This document shows positions 31,166 to 41,718 of a stretch of 64,000 nucleotides of DNA, one piece after another (the first letter of the stretch is position 1; every line of letters starts with the position of its first letter). The stretch covers positions 2,480,001 to 2,544,000 of the forward strand of contig NZ_CP091139.2 of assembly GCF_021582895.2 (NCBI RefSeq), given 5' to 3'. The notes under the pieces are model-generated. The model did not search any database. It was not told the DNA's origin and saw only the letters and a list, made by a program, of their open reading frames with translations. Position numbers and translations under genes: made by a program. Source of the DNA: Microbacterium elymi. Its GTDB lineage: Bacteria > Actinomycetota > Actinomycetes > Actinomycetales > Microbacteriaceae.

Positions 31166-31483
31166 ATGGGAATGACGGCGATCGAGAACGCGGATGCACT
31201 GGTCAGGGTCGAGCCCGGAGCCCGCACCTCGCAGCTGGTGCTGTCCGGCGACGGGGCGCGCGTGGTCGTGTTCGCGTTCGACGCCGGCGCCGAGCTGACC
31301 GAGCACACGGCCCCCGGTCCGATTCTCGTGCAGGCGCTGGAGGGACACCTCGCCTTCACCGCCGAGGGGGTCACGAAGGAGCTTCGGCCGGGCGGCGTCA
31401 TCCACCTGGACGCGCGGATCCCGCACGCCGTGCGCGCGCTCGAGCCGTCCAAGATGCTGCTGACGATCATCCGTGCGGGCTGA
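31166..31483 (+). CDS. small cupin-domain protein
   Basis: This is a single-domain cupin of about 105 residues. FAFDAGAELTEHTAPGPILVQALEG matches cupin motif 1 (its His in ELTEHTA), and HLDARIPHAVRALE matches motif 2. A start at 31172 (MTAIENADAL) is an alternative to 31166. Such proteins often act as metal-dependent sensors or small enzymes; nothing local fixes its role. It is convergent with the second HNH gene. Confidence 0.75.
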   Translation: MGMTAIENADALVRVEPGARTSQLVLSGDGARVVVFAFDAGAELTEHTAPGPILVQALEGHLAFTAEGVTKELRPGGVIHLDARIPHAVRALEPSKMLLTIIRAG

Positions 31484-31531
31484 GGATGCGATTGCCGAAC
31501 AGCCGCCCGCGTGGTGAGGGCGCGCACCCCT

Positions 31532-32821
31532 TTAGAACGGGGGAGGTTCGTCGCTGGTGTAACCGGTGGGGGTGAGCACCTGCGTCGTGCCGTCGGGGCG
31601 GGGTCTGTAGCGGATGCGGGTGGTGTGCCGGCGGACGTGGTCGGGTGGGCAGAGCGGGCGCAGATCCTTCAGATTCGTGCGCCCACCGGCGGCCCACGCG
31701 ATGATGTGGTCGATGTCGGCATCCAGAGCGAGGCGGGTGCAAGCCGTCGCGGGCGCAGGTGCCGTGCTGGAGGATCAGCCATTCGCGTTGCGCACGCGTC
31801 GCGTGTCTCGCGTGGCGTTCCATGTCGACGATCACACTGTGGATCGGGTCGGTGATCACCCGTGTGAACGCCTTCGCGTCCAGGAACAGCTTGCTTCGCG
31901 GTGAGGGGGTCGAGCAGTTCGTCGCCGACGATGCGGGCCTGTTCCGGGAACCCGGTACCGCCGCAGACGGTGCACCGACCGCCCTCGCCGACGGCGGTGC
32001 CGGTGAGGATGCCGACCGGGATCGTGACGAACACCTTGGTCTTCACCGGGTTGACCGTGTCTTGCCCGCGCAGCCGTGCGGTGGCCAGGTCGGCCCGGAG
32101 CTGGTCGCGGCCTCGGGTCTCGGCCGGGTTCTTCTGAAGGTGCTTGGCCTGCGAGGTCAGCGACCGCTGGGTGGCGATCGCATCGATCCGGGGCATCAGG
32201 ACGCAGAGCCACGCCATCCCGTCGTCCTCGTCGTGGATGACCACCCGCCGATCCGCCAACGCTTGCGGCATGCCTTCCGGCGCTGTCGCGGGGATCGAGG
32301 CGGTTGATCAGGGCGCGCAGTCGTGCTCGGAATGCTGCCGCGCTCAGGTGCAGCACCCATTCAGCGGCCTGCTCGTCGACCAGCCCGATCGCGGCGAGCG
32401 CTGCCTGCCGCACCTGCTCGTCCGCGTCGTCGGAGGCAGGCCGGGTGATGGCGGCGCAGGCGGCCTCGACCAGCGGGTACGCGGCGAAGCCCTCGTGCGC
32501 CCGCCGCCACAGCAACGGCAGCCGGAACGAAGCGGTCTGGGCGGTGTACGCGAGATTGCGGATCTGGTTCTCGCCGGTCTGCGAGCCGCAGCCCGATCTC
32601 CAGGAGGACCGCCAGCTCGGCCGCCCGCACCCCGAGCGTTCCGGGGGTATCCGTGTACACCTCGGGGTGCATCCGGGCATGATCCAGCGCTGCCCGCACC
32701 CCTTCCGCGCGGCACGCGGCCCGCCGATGCGCTTCCATCTGATCGGCCTGCAGATCGTCCAGCAGCCCCGCGCATCCCGGGTCGCGGCATCCATGCCGTC
32801 GAAGAAGCTGAGGGAATCCAT
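31532..32821 (-). CDS. DUF222/HNH endonuclease domain protein (second copy)
   Basis: This is a DUF222-HNH protein of about 429 residues starting MDSLSFFDGMDAATRDARGLL. The DUF222 region includes GENQIRNLAYTAQTASFRLPL, and the C-terminal HNH domain includes CARDGCTRLALDADIDHIIAWAAGG. Five one-base shifts lie at about 32790, 32589, 32261, 31893 and 31740. Four of them are extra bases in GCAGC or GCTGC. The corrected stop is at 31532-31534 after TSDEPPPF. It is not close in sequence to the copy at 20504-21985. Confidence 0.75.
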
Positions 32822-32850
32822 GCCCCCACAGTAGAACGGGGCTCCGACAC

Positions 32851-33810
32851 TCACCCGACGCGGGATGCCTCCGCGCTGTCGGCGAACTCGTCCGTCGCCC
32901 GCGCCACCAGCTCCATCATCTCGGGCCCGCCGTGGCCTTCGCTCTCGACGATGTGCAGGCGGCTGCCCGGCCAGGCGCGATGCAGCCGCCAGGCGGTGAT
33001 CGCCGGCCCGCTCACGTCGTGGCGCCCGTGGATGAGCACGCTGGGGATGCCGGCCAGCTCGCCGGCGCGATCGAGGATCGGCTCGTCCAAGAACCCGTCA
33101 TGCGCCCAATAGTGGGTCACGAGCGTCGCGAACGTCTGCTGAAGCCGTGTGTCGGCGGGATGCAGCGGTCCGGGCGCGTGCAGCGGGTCCAGGGAGACGT
33201 GCACCCCCTCCCAGCGGTCCCATGCCGCTGCCGCCTGCGCCCGCACCGCGGCATCCGGGTCCCGCAGGAGCCGCGCATACGCCTCGACGACGCGTTCGCC
33301 GGGCCGATGTGCGGCGGCGAACGGCTCCCACTCCTCGGGGAACAGAGCGCCCACCGTCTCGGTGATCCACTCCACCTCGGCACGGGACGTCGTGGTCACG
33401 GCGGCATTCACCACGGCGGACACCCGGTCGGGATGCGCGAGGGCGTACGCGAGCGCCAGCGTCGACCCCCACGACACCCCGTGCAGCACCCAGCGTTCGA
33501 CGCCGAGTTCCACACGCACCGCCTCGAGGTCGGCGATCAGCGCCGGTGTGGTGTTGTCGTCGAGCCCGTCGAGGTCGTCGAGCACGTTCGGGATGCTGTG
33601 GCCGCAGCCGCGCTGGTCTACCCCGACGATCCGGTATCGGGCAGGATCGAAGCGACGGCGATACCCGCCGGCGCCGAGCCCGCCGCCTGGTCCGCCGTGC
33701 AGGTACAGGGCGGGGATGCCGACCGGGTCTCCGGAGGACTCCCAGTAGATCTGCGCGCCGTCCGGACGCGGCACCAAGCCCGACGCGTACGGTTCGATCG
33801 GCGGGTACAC
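32851..33810 (-). CDS. pip: proline iminopeptidase
   Basis: This is an alpha/beta-hydrolase of about 319 residues that removes N-terminal proline from peptides. The oxyanion region is YLHGGPGGG, the nucleophile elbow GVSWGSTLA, the acid HGRHDVSGP and the histidine ESEGHG. The GTG start at 33810 matches the family N-terminus YPPIEPYASGL; the frame stays open further upstream without homology. It is intact and appears monocistronic. Confidence 0.85.
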   Translation of the reverse strand: MYPPIEPYASGLVPRPDGAQIYWESSGDPVGIPALYLHGGPGGGLGAGGYRRRFDPARYRIVGVDQRGCGHSIPNVLDDLDGLDDNTTPALIADLEAVRVELGVERWVLHGVSWGSTLALAYALAHPDRVSAVVNAAVTTTSRAEVEWITETVGALFPEEWEPFAAAHRPGERVVEAYARLLRDPDAAVRAQAAAAWDRWEGVHVSLDPLHAPGPLHPADTRLQQTFATLVTHYWAHDGFLDEPILDRAGELAGIPSVLIHGRHDVSGPAITAWRLHRAWPGSRLHIVESEGHGGPEMMELVARATDEFADSAEASRVG

Positions 33811-33924
33811 GCGGGCCAGCCTACCGAGGCAGGGGTTGACACCGGGCGTCGTCGTCGGGAGACTCGCACCACGCTGTGCTGTGCGCAAGCGGAGGACATC
33901 CGCTTCACTCTGGGGGTCGAGACG

Positions 33925-34847
33925 ATGTCGAATACACAGGTGCGTACACGGATGTCGCGTGGGCTGCGGGTCGCGGGGGCGGTGTCCGCGCTCGCGATCG
34001 CGGTCGCGCTGGCGGGCTGCTCCGCGCTGAGTCCGGCGTCGCCGCCGGTCGCCGATCCGACGACACCGGATGCTCCGAGCCCGACGCCCACTCCCACCAG
34101 GATCGGGGTCGATGACATCGACCTGCCGAACGGAGAGTGGGTATATTCGCCAGGCGGATTCTCGGCACCGATCACCATCGACTTCGTCGACGGCGCCGCA
34201 CAGGTGGACGGGGTCGGCTACGCGATGAAGGAGCCCGTCTATGGCGATGCGAACAGGGACGGGCTCGAGGACGCGCTCGTGCCGATCGAGCGCAGTGACG
34301 GCAACGGCTGGGAGTCGCTGTGGTACATCTTCGTCGCCGACGGCGAGTCGGCCGTGCAGGTGCCGATGCCGGTCGCGCGTTCGTCGCGCTGCGGTGATGC
34401 GGTCACCGGAGTCTCGGCGACACCCGACGGCTTCGCGCTCGAGTTGATCCTGCGGATGTCGCCGCTGGACGACGCGGTGCCCTGTTCAGATCCAGGCACC
34501 GGGGTGCAGCGGCGGGTCGTCGGCATCGAGCACGACAGTGCGGGCGACCTCTGGCCGGTCCAGACCGAGCCCGTCGCGGCGTGGGGCGGACTGTGTCCGG
34601 GATCGGAGTGGATGGACGCCCCGCCGGAGAAGGTCGCTCTGTACACGGTGCCCGACACCTCGGGCACCGTGGTGAACCCGGCGACCGAGCCGACCGCGGT
34701 CTTCCCCGTGCGCGCAGCGCCGTGGAGCAGCTGCCCGCGGCGGCCGGGGTGACCGAGGACGACTGGGCGTTCGTCGGGTCGATCCCCGACGGGCTGCCGG
34801 ACGCCGAGGCGGTGCGGCTGCACTGCTCCTGGGCTCCGCGCCGGTGA
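33925..34847 (+). CDS. secreted lipoprotein of unknown function
   Basis: This is an exported protein of about 307 residues. The signal ends in the lipobox LAGC, then a Pro/Thr-rich linker (PTPTPTRIG) precedes a beta-rich domain with GYAMKEPVYGDANRDGLED. The DANRDG segment resembles a calcium-binding repeat. One missing base near 34718 should be restored to give FPVRGSAVEQLPAAAGV. The C-terminus ends HCSWAPRR. It is convergent with the phosphoglucose isomerase gene. No family was recognised. Confidence 0.7.
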
Positions 34848-34866
34848 GCGCGCATGCTTGATTCGG

Positions 34867-36546
34867 TCAGCGGCGGTGCGCGGCGTAGTACTCCAGCAGG
34901 CCGCGGGTCGAGGCATCCTGCGCCGCCACGGCATCCGCGTCGCCCTCGAGGGCGGGGGCGATCTGCAGCGCGAGCCGCTTGCCCAGCTCGACGCCCCACT
35001 GGTCGAACGAGTCGATGCCCCACACCGCGCCCTGCGTGAACGTGATGTGCTCGTACAGCGCGATCAGCTCGCCCAGCACCCGCGGGGTCAGAGCCGGGGC
35101 GAAGATCGACGTCGTGGGCCGGTTGCCGCTGAACGTGCGGGCCGCCACCAGTGCGCCCGTGGTCCCCTCGGCCTCGACCTCTTCGGCGGTCTTGCCGAAG
35201 GCCAGCGCCTTTGTCTGCGCGAGGAAGTTGGCCAGGAACAGGCCGTGCACGTCGCGGTCGCCGTCCTGGAGGGGGTAGGCCGGGCTCGCGAAGCCGATGA
35301 AGTCGGCCGGGATCAGCCGGGTGCCCTGGTGGATCAGCTGGTAGAAAGCGTGCTGTCCGTTCGTGCCCGGCTCGCCCCAGAACACCTCACCGGTGTCGGT
35401 GGTCACCGGCGACCCGTCCCAGCGCACGCTCTTGCCGTTGGACTCCATCGTCAGCTTGCTGCAGGTAGGCCGGGAACCGGTGCAACGCTGCGCATACGGG
35501 AGGACCGCGTGCGACTGCGCGCCCAGGAAGTTGTTGTACCAGACGTTGAGCAGACCCATCAGCATGGGGACGTTCCGGGCCAGGGGAGTGGATGCCGTGT
35601 GCACGTCGATCGCGTGGAAGCCGGCCAGCAGCTCCTCGAAGGCGTCGGGCCCGAGCGTCAGCTCGAGCGACAGGCCGATCGCCGAGTCGACCGAGTAGCG
35701 CCCGCCGACCCAGTCCCAGAACCCGAACGCGTTCTCGGTGTCGATGCCGAAGTCGGCGACCTTGTCCAGCGCCGTCGAGACCGCGACGAAGTGGTGGGCG
35801 ACGGCATCCTTCTTCGCGGCATCCGACCCGTCGATCGCGCCGGAGGCCTGCAGCCCGTCCCACAGCCAGGCACGCGCGAGCCGCGCGTTGGTGAGGGTCT
35901 CCAGCGTCGTGAACGTCTTGGACGCGACGATGAACAGCGTGGTCTCGGGATCCAGGTCGGCGGTGGTCTGGGCCAGGTCGGTGGGGTCGATGTTCGAGAT
36001 GAACCGGGCCTGGATGCCGGCGTCGGCATATGGCCGGAGCGCCTCGTAGACCATGACCGGGCCGAGGTCGGAGCCGCCGATGCCGATGTTGACGACGTGC
36101 GTGACCCTCTTGCCGGTGACGCCGGTGAACCGACCCGAGCGCACCCGGTCGGCGAACGCGCGCATCCGGTCGAGCACCTCGTGCACGTCGCCGTCGACGT
36201 CCTGTCCGTCCACCTCGAGCGGTGGCCGGCTGCCGGAGGGCCGGCGCAGCGCCGTGTGCAGGACGGCGCGGTCTTCGCTGGTGTTGATGTGCACACCGGC
36301 GAGCATCTGCGCGAACCGCTCGACGACCCCGGTCTGCTCGGCCAGGCGGATCAGCGCGGCGAGGACGTCGTCGGTGACGAGGTTCTTCGACAGGTCGACG
36401 TGCAGATCGGCGGCGTCCAGGGTGAAGCGCCGGGCGCGGTCCGGGTCGGCGGCGAACCAGCCGCGCAGGTCGGGGGTCAGGTCGTCCTTGAGGTGCTCGA
36501 GCTCGGCCCAGGCAGAGGTCGCGGTGGCGTCGGTGGGAGCGGTCAT
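34867..36546 (-). CDS. pgi: glucose-6-phosphate isomerase
   Basis: This is a full-length enzyme of about 559 residues that interconverts glucose-6-phosphate and fructose-6-phosphate in glycolysis and gluconeogenesis. Signatures are visible: [33 protein letters not shown] and the C-terminal [14 protein letters not shown]. It has one uninterrupted reading frame, but two hidden shifts at about 35457-35490 cancel each other. The stretch [10 protein letters not shown] should read [10 protein letters not shown] between VLPYAQR and LTMESNGK. A conceptual translation is therefore wrong over about ten residues. Confidence 0.95.
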   Translation of the reverse strand: MTAPTDATATSAWAELEHLKDDLTPDLRGWFAADPDRARRFTLDAADLHVDLSKNLVTDDVLAALIRLAEQTGVVERFAQMLAGVHINTSEDRAVLHTALRRPSGSRPPLEVDGQDVDGDVHEVLDRMRAFADRVRSGRFTGVTGKRVTHVVNIGIGGSDLGPVMVYEALRPYADAGIQARFISNIDPTDLAQTTADLDPETTLFIVASKTFTTLETLTNARLARAWLWDGLQASGAIDGSDAAKKDAVAHHFVAVSTALDKVADFGIDTENAFGFWDWVGGRYSVDSAIGLSLELTLGPDAFEELLAGFHAIDVHTASTPLARNVPMLMGLLNVWYNNFLGAQSHAVLPYAQRCTGSRPTCSKLTMESNGKSVRWDGSPVTTDTGEVFWGEPGTNGQHAFYQLIHQGTRLIPADFIGFASPAYPLQDGDRDVHGLFLANFLAQTKALAFGKTAEEVEAEGTTGALVAARTFSGNRPTTSIFAPALTPRVLGELIALYEHITFTQGAVWGIDSFDQWGVELGKRLALQIAPALEGDADAVAAQDASTRGLLEYYAAHRR

Positions 36547-36688
36547 GGTGACCACGGTAGTCTGACCGCGCCGCGGGTGCGCGGGCCCCCTCGACAGACC
36601 GTGCCCGGGAGAGGATGCTGGGGCCCAGCGACGCATCCGACGCCGATTCACTGGGGACCGGCGCGCCGTCGGAGAGAAAGGCCTGCAA

Positions 36689-37882
36689 ATGCGTATCCAT
36701 CGCATTCGCGTGGTGGCCGCCGTGGGGTCGGCGAGCCTTCTGATGCTGGGGCTGGCTGTCGCACCCGCATCGGCGCACACGACATCGACATCACCCTCCT
36801 CGGGCTCGTACCGCGTCATCGCGGAAGGGTTGAACAACCCGCGCGGCATCACGGTCGACGCCCGCGGGGCGCTGTACGTCGCCGAAGCCGGCACCGGCGG
36901 TCCGGAGTCCGACTCGTGCTTCGTCGCGTCCGCCGGCACCCGGGTGTGCGCCGGCGACACGTCCTCGATCACGCAGTTGACGGCATCCCGCCACGGCTGG
37001 CACCAGCAGCGCGTGGTCACCGGCCTGCCGTCGCTGGCGCCGCCTCCCGGTGCCACCGGCGCCGGCACCGAGGCATCCGGCGCGAGCGCCGTGCTCGTGA
37101 ACGGCCGGCACTACGATGCGGTGATCGGCTTCGGCGTCGGGTGCGAGGATGTCGCCTCCGGTCCGGATCCCTCGTGCGACCCATGGACCGAGCACGGCCT
37201 GTCGCGGCTGTCCGGTGCGCTCGTGACCGGCACGATCGGCAGCCACCACGCGCCGCGGGTGGTGACCAGTCTCGCGGAGTACGAGTACCGGACGAACCCG
37301 ATCGACTCCCCGGACAGCAATCCGGTCTCGCTGGTGCGCGATCGCGGCGGCTACCTGATCGCCGACGCGGGTGCCAACGTCATCCTCCAGGTGCGGTCCC
37401 GGAACCACATCCGGGCGCTCGCCCAATTCGCCGACGTGGACGTGCAGAACCCGTTCGCCCCTCCCGGGGTCATGACGCCGATGCAGTTCGTGCCGACATC
37501 CGCCGTGCGCGGGCCCGACGGCGCGCTCTACGTGAGCCAGCTCACCGGGTTCCCGTTCCCGCAGGGCGGGTCCACGATCTGGCGGATCAGCGCCGGTCAT
37601 GCGCCCACCCCGTATGCGACGGGACTGACCAACGTCACCGACCTGGCGTTCGCCCGGGACGGCAGCCTGTACGCGGTGGAGATCTCGGCCGCCGGCCTGC
37701 TCAGCGGTGACACCACCGGCGCGCTGATGCGCGTGCCGCGGCACGGCGGCACGGCCACCGTGGTGGCCGGCGGACTGCCGGCGCCCTACGGCGTGGCGCT
37801 GCAGGGCCGCGACGCGTACGTCACGGTCAACAGCAGCTCACCGGGCATCGGCCAGGTCGTGCAGGTGTCGCTGACGCGGTGA
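36689..37882 (+). CDS. ScyD/ScyE-family secreted beta-propeller-like protein
   Basis: This is an intact exported protein of 397 residues with a signal peptide ending near [11 protein letters not shown]-like motifs repeat through it: [38 protein letters not shown] and [18 protein letters not shown]. This matches the ScyD/ScyE family of secreted proteins. It stops one base before the stop of the convergent dehydrogenase. It has its own promoter region (36547-36688). Its ligand is unknown. Confidence 0.8.
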   Translation: MRIHRIRVVAAVGSASLLMLGLAVAPASAHTTSTSPSSGSYRVIAEGLNNPRGITVDARGALYVAEAGTGGPESDSCFVASAGTRVCAGDTSSITQLTASRHGWHQQRVVTGLPSLAPPPGATGAGTEASGASAVLVNGRHYDAVIGFGVGCEDVASGPDPSCDPWTEHGLSRLSGALVTGTIGSHHAPRVVTSLAEYEYRTNPIDSPDSNPVSLVRDRGGYLIADAGANVILQVRSRNHIRALAQFADVDVQNPFAPPGVMTPMQFVPTSAVRGPDGALYVSQLTGFPFPQGGSTIWRISAGHAPTPYATGLTNVTDLAFARDGSLYAVEISAAGLLSGDTTGALMRVPRHGGTATVVAGGLPAPYGVALQGRDAYVTVNSSSPGIGQVVQVSLTR

Positions 37883-37883
37883 C

Positions 37884-38520
37884 TCAGCGCTGGGCCGCAG
37901 CGAGGTTCGCGCGCAAGCTCGTCGGCGTTCTGCCGCACGACGTACGCGGGCTGGTCGCGCTCGACCCGCCAGCTCTCCGCGAGCGGCCCGGCGCTGACCG
38001 TGTCGTACCCGAATTCGTCGTACAGCGCGGTCACGAAGGCGACGGCATCCGGATCGTCGCCGGCGGTCGCCAGCGCGCGCCGGTTCTCGGTGCCGGCGGG
38101 GGTGCCGTCGGTGAGGATGTCGGTCGAGGTGATGTGGTTGAACGCCTTGACCACGGTCGAGGTCGGCAGGTGGTCCTGGACGATCTGCGACGTCGTGGTC
38201 TGCTTCTGGTCCAGCGCCGGGATGCGGCCGTCGCGCTCCCAGTAGTAGTTGCACGTGTCGAGCACGGTCTTGCCGGCCAGTGGCGCGACCGGGATGTCGT
38301 CGACCGCCTTCAGCGGCACCGTCACGATCGCCCAGTCCGCGGACTCCGCCGCCTCTGCGGCCGTGGCGGCCCGTGCCCTGTCGCCCAGCTTCGCGACGAG
38401 GTCGACGAGCGTCTCGGGTCCGCGCGAGTTGGCGATCACGACGTCGTAGCCGCGGGCGACGAGGCCTTCCGCGAGGGTGCTGCCGATGTGTCCTGCTCCG
38501 ATGATTCCCACTGTGGTCAT
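37884..38520 (-). CDS. NADPH-dependent F420 reductase-like dehydrogenase
   Basis: This is a Rossmann-fold protein of about 212 residues. The nucleotide motif GIIGAGHIGSTLAEGL is at the start, followed by VVIANSRGPETL, which suggests NADP. KAFNHITSTDIL matches the F420-reductase/NADP oxidoreductase family. One extra base at about 37915 (GCTTGC for GCTGC) hides the true C-terminus NADELRANLAAAQR, whose stop is immediately next to that of the convergent ScyD-like gene. ATG 38532 is an alternative start. Confidence 0.75.
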
Positions 38521-38548
38521 ATCAAGGGGCAACGCAGACAGCGCCCGG

Positions 38549-40241
38549 TCATTCCCCGAGGCCGGCCACCAGCAGGTACTTCTGGATCTTGCCGGTCGTG
38601 GTCATCGGCAGGTCCTCGGCGGCCGTGACGGTGATCCCGCGCGGCACCTTGAACGGCGCGAGGTGCGCGCGGGCGTGCGCGAGCAGCGCTCGCTCGTCCA
38701 GCTGCACGCCCTCGTTCGGCACGATCCACGCCCAGCCGATCTCGCCCCGGCGCTCGTCCGGGACGCCGGCGACATACGCCTGGCTCACTCCCTCGGCGCC
38801 GCTGAGCACCTGCTCCACCTCGCTCGGCGCGACCAGTTCGCCGCCGACCTTGAACAGCTCCTTGCTTGCGCCCGCGCAGATGGATGTAGCCGTCCTCGTC
38901 GACGAATCCGAGATCCCCGGTGCGCAGCCAGCCGTCGGCATCGAGCGCCTCCGGCGCATCCGCGCCGACGTACTCGCGGGTCACGAGCGGTCCGCGCACG
39001 ACCAGCTCGCCTTCGGCGCCGGTCGGAAGCGGATGAGCGTCGAACGGATCCACCGTGCGGTACTCGGCGAGCAGCCCCGAGGCATCCGTCGCCGCCGATC
39101 CGCCTCGCTTCATCGCGCCCACCACCGCCGAGACGGTCTCGATCGGGTCGCCCGGATGCGTCAGCGCGGTCGCGGCCGAGACCTCGGTCTGCCCATATCC
39201 GGTGAACACCATCTGCGGTCGAAGATCGCTCAGCACCCGTTCCCACAGCCAGACCGGCGCCGGCGCCGCCGCCGAGAACACCGACTGCAGGCTGGAAAGG
39301 TCGGGCGCAGCTTGACCGCCTGATCGACCACCGCGACCGTCATCGTGGGCACGAAGAGCACCTCGTTGATCCGGTGCCGCTCGATCTGCTCCAGCGCCGT
39401 GCGCGGATTGAACACCCTCTGCGGGACGATCGCCCCGCCTACGAACAGGGCCGCCACCATCCCCTCGATGTAGCCGAACACGTGGTACAGCGGCAGCGCG
39501 AAGCCGATCCGCCACCCGTCGTCGAACGCCCGGTGATACGCCGAGCCGTAGGCGCTGCGCAGGAGCATGTCGTGCGTGAGCTGCGCGCCCAGGGCATGCC
39601 CGGTCGTGCCCGACGTGAACACGATGTCGGCGACGTCGTCGGCAGAGACGCCGGCCGATGCCGCATCCACCGTCGCCGCGTCGCCCCTGCCCGCCAGCAC
39701 GGGAACCGTGAGGGCGCCCGCGCGCCAGCCGTCCTCGACCAGCACGATGTGCCTGCAGGGTGGGCACCTCGGAGCTTCGCACGCCGTTCTCCCACCCGGG
39801 GAAGCGCTCGTCGAACACCGCGAGGAAGTCGGTGGCCGCCGACCGGTCGATGCTGATGACGACGGATGCCTCGGCCTGAGCGAGCCGCTGGAGGATCTCG
39901 TCGCCGCGGTAGGAGTAGTTCAGCGCCACGGCGATCGCGCCGGTGCGGGCGACGGCGAACTTCAGGACCGGATAGTCGACCCGGTTGTCGACGAGCATGG
40001 CGACCCGGTCGCCGGGGCGCACGCCCAGGTCGATGAGCCCGGCCGCCAGCCGGCGTGACCGCTCCGCGACATCCGCGTATGTCAGGGTGGCGGCATCCGT
40101 GATCGTGTACGGGCGGTCGGGGAACCGTCTCGCCGCCTCATCGAACGCGGCGGCCAGGGTGCGCGGGCGCCACCCGCCGTCGAGGGTGCGCTCGAGGGCG
40201 TTCCGGCGGCGCTCGACTTCTTCGGGTGAGATCGTGCTCAT
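38549..40241 (-). CDS. AMP-dependent acyl-CoA synthetase/ligase
   Basis: This is an adenylate-forming ligase of about 564 residues that would activate a carboxylic acid with ATP and CoA. The P-loop-like motif is FTSGTTGHALG. GYGQTEVSAATAL and RTGDLGFVDEDGYIHLRGR match motifs A5 to A8, and the catalytic lysine is in TTTGKIQKY. Shifts lie at about 39753 and 38873 (extra bases at GCAGC) and 39305 (missing base). It stands next to the F420-reductase-like gene; the substrate acid is unknown. Confidence 0.85.
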
Positions 40242-40342
40242 GCCGGTGAGACTACCCCGCGCGAGCGGTCGGCCGACAGGCGCGGCAGTTGGTGACACAC
40301 CGCAGCCCACCGGCCATAATCGTGAGGAACGGAAGGAGCGCC

Positions 40343-40838
40343 GTGTCCACATCACTCGAAATCCGCACGACACCCACATTGCCGGGAGCGCCGATTCTCA
40401 GCCGGCTTGCGTCGCACGATCGTGGTCACCGCGGTCGCCGCGGTCGCCTATGGCGCGTTCATGACGGCGGGTAAGGGCGGGTGCGCCGGGGGAGTGTCGG
40501 CTGATGGCGGATTCCTCGATGCGCAGGGCCATGCTGTCGACGCCGCTCCGATGTGCGTGAACATGACACTGCATGCGAACCCGTTCATGTATGCCTTCTT
40601 CATCGGCGCGATCGTCTTCGCTCTCTCGCACCTGCTGTCTCGTGTCGTCGACATCGATCACGCTGTGCGTGTCCTCGATCGCACGCTGCTGGTTGTCGTT
40701 CTCGTCGCTGTGGTGGGTGTGATCGTTGGCCAGGTGTGGTTCGCGCTGATCCCGCTCGGCGACGGCACGGGACCGTATTTCTTCCCCTTTCCGTTCGGCA
40801 CGGTGGACCTGACAACGTCTTCGATGACGACCGGCTGA
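40343..40838 (+). CDS. small membrane protein of unknown function
   Basis: This is a protein of about 164 residues with three or four hydrophobic helices: VVTAVAAVAYGAFM, MYAFFIGAIVFALSHLL and LLVVVLVAVVGVIVGQVW. The GTG start at 40343 has GGAAGGAG upstream. One extra base at about 40405 (GCTTGC for GCTGC) should be removed to give ILSRLRRTIVVTA. No known family was recognised. Two cysteines in the extracytoplasmic loop (GGCAGG, APMCVN) could pair. Confidence 0.65.
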
Positions 40839-40871
40839 GCGGCCGGGACCTCGGCGCGGCAGTATGGAGGG

Positions 40872-41702
40872 ATGACGATTCCCACAGTGACCCTGAACGA
40901 CGGTGGCGTCTTCCCCGAACTCGGGTTCGGCACGTACAAGCTGCACGGGAAGGAGGGGGTGGATGCCGTGGTCAGCGCGATCGATACGGGCTACCGCCTG
41001 CTCGACACCGCCGTCAACTACGAGAACGAACAAGAAGTGGGCGAGGCGGTGCGCCGCAGCGGCGTGGACCGGGATGAGCTGATCATCACGACCAAGGTGC
41101 CCGGCCGCGACCACGGGTTCGACGAGACGCTCGCCAGCGCGCGCGGATCGCTCGACCGGCTCGGCCTGGACCGCATCGATCTGTACCTCATCCACTGGCC
41201 GAACCCGCGGGTCGGCCGATACCTCGACACCTGGAAGGCGATGATCCGGTTGCGCGAGGACGGCCTGGTCCGCTCGATCGGGGTGTCGAACTTCACTGAG
41301 GAGATGCTGACCGAGCTGATCGACGAGACCGGCGTGACCCCGGCGGTGAACCAGGTCGAGCTGCACCCGTACTTCGGGCAGTCCGCGCTGCGCGCGTTCC
41401 ATGCCGCGCACGGCATCCGCACCGAGAGCTGGAGCCCGCTGACCCGCCGCGGCGAGCTGCTCAGCGAGCAGGTCGTGACGGACGTCGCGGCCGCGCACGC
41501 GGTCTCGCCGACGCAGGCGGTTCTGCGCTGGCACGTGCAGCTCGGTGCGACGCCGATCCCCAAGTCCGCCCACGCCGGTCGTCAGCGCGAGAACGCGGAT
41601 GTCTTCTCCTTCGCGCTCACCGACGACGAGGTCGCCGCACTGTCGGGCCTGGAGCGGGGCCGCCTCGGCGACATGGATCCGCGCACCCACGAGGAGATGT
41701 GA
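40872..41702 (+). CDS. aldo/keto reductase
   Basis: This is an intact NADPH-dependent reductase of 276 residues. The catalytic tetrad is visible: Asp and Tyr in LLDTAVNYENE, Lys in TTKVPG and His in YLIHWP. GVSNFTEEML and the C-terminal nucleotide site IPKSAHAGRQREN are also present. It reduces aldehydes or ketones to alcohols; the substrate is unknown. It starts about 35 bases after the membrane protein gene. Confidence 0.9.
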   Translation: MTIPTVTLNDGGVFPELGFGTYKLHGKEGVDAVVSAIDTGYRLLDTAVNYENEQEVGEAVRRSGVDRDELIITTKVPGRDHGFDETLASARGSLDRLGLDRIDLYLIHWPNPRVGRYLDTWKAMIRLREDGLVRSIGVSNFTEEMLTELIDETGVTPAVNQVELHPYFGQSALRAFHAAHGIRTESWSPLTRRGELLSEQVVTDVAAAHAVSPTQAVLRWHVQLGATPIPKSAHAGRQRENADVFSFALTDDEVAALSGLERGRLGDMDPRTHEEM

Positions 41703-41718
41703 CGGATAGCGTGGAGGG

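Noticed and set aside
20504..32821. DUF222-HNH genes as homing endonucleases or parts of a mobile element.
   Set aside because: No intron, intein, terminal repeats or transposase are near them. Several such genes per genome are normal in this group of bacteria.
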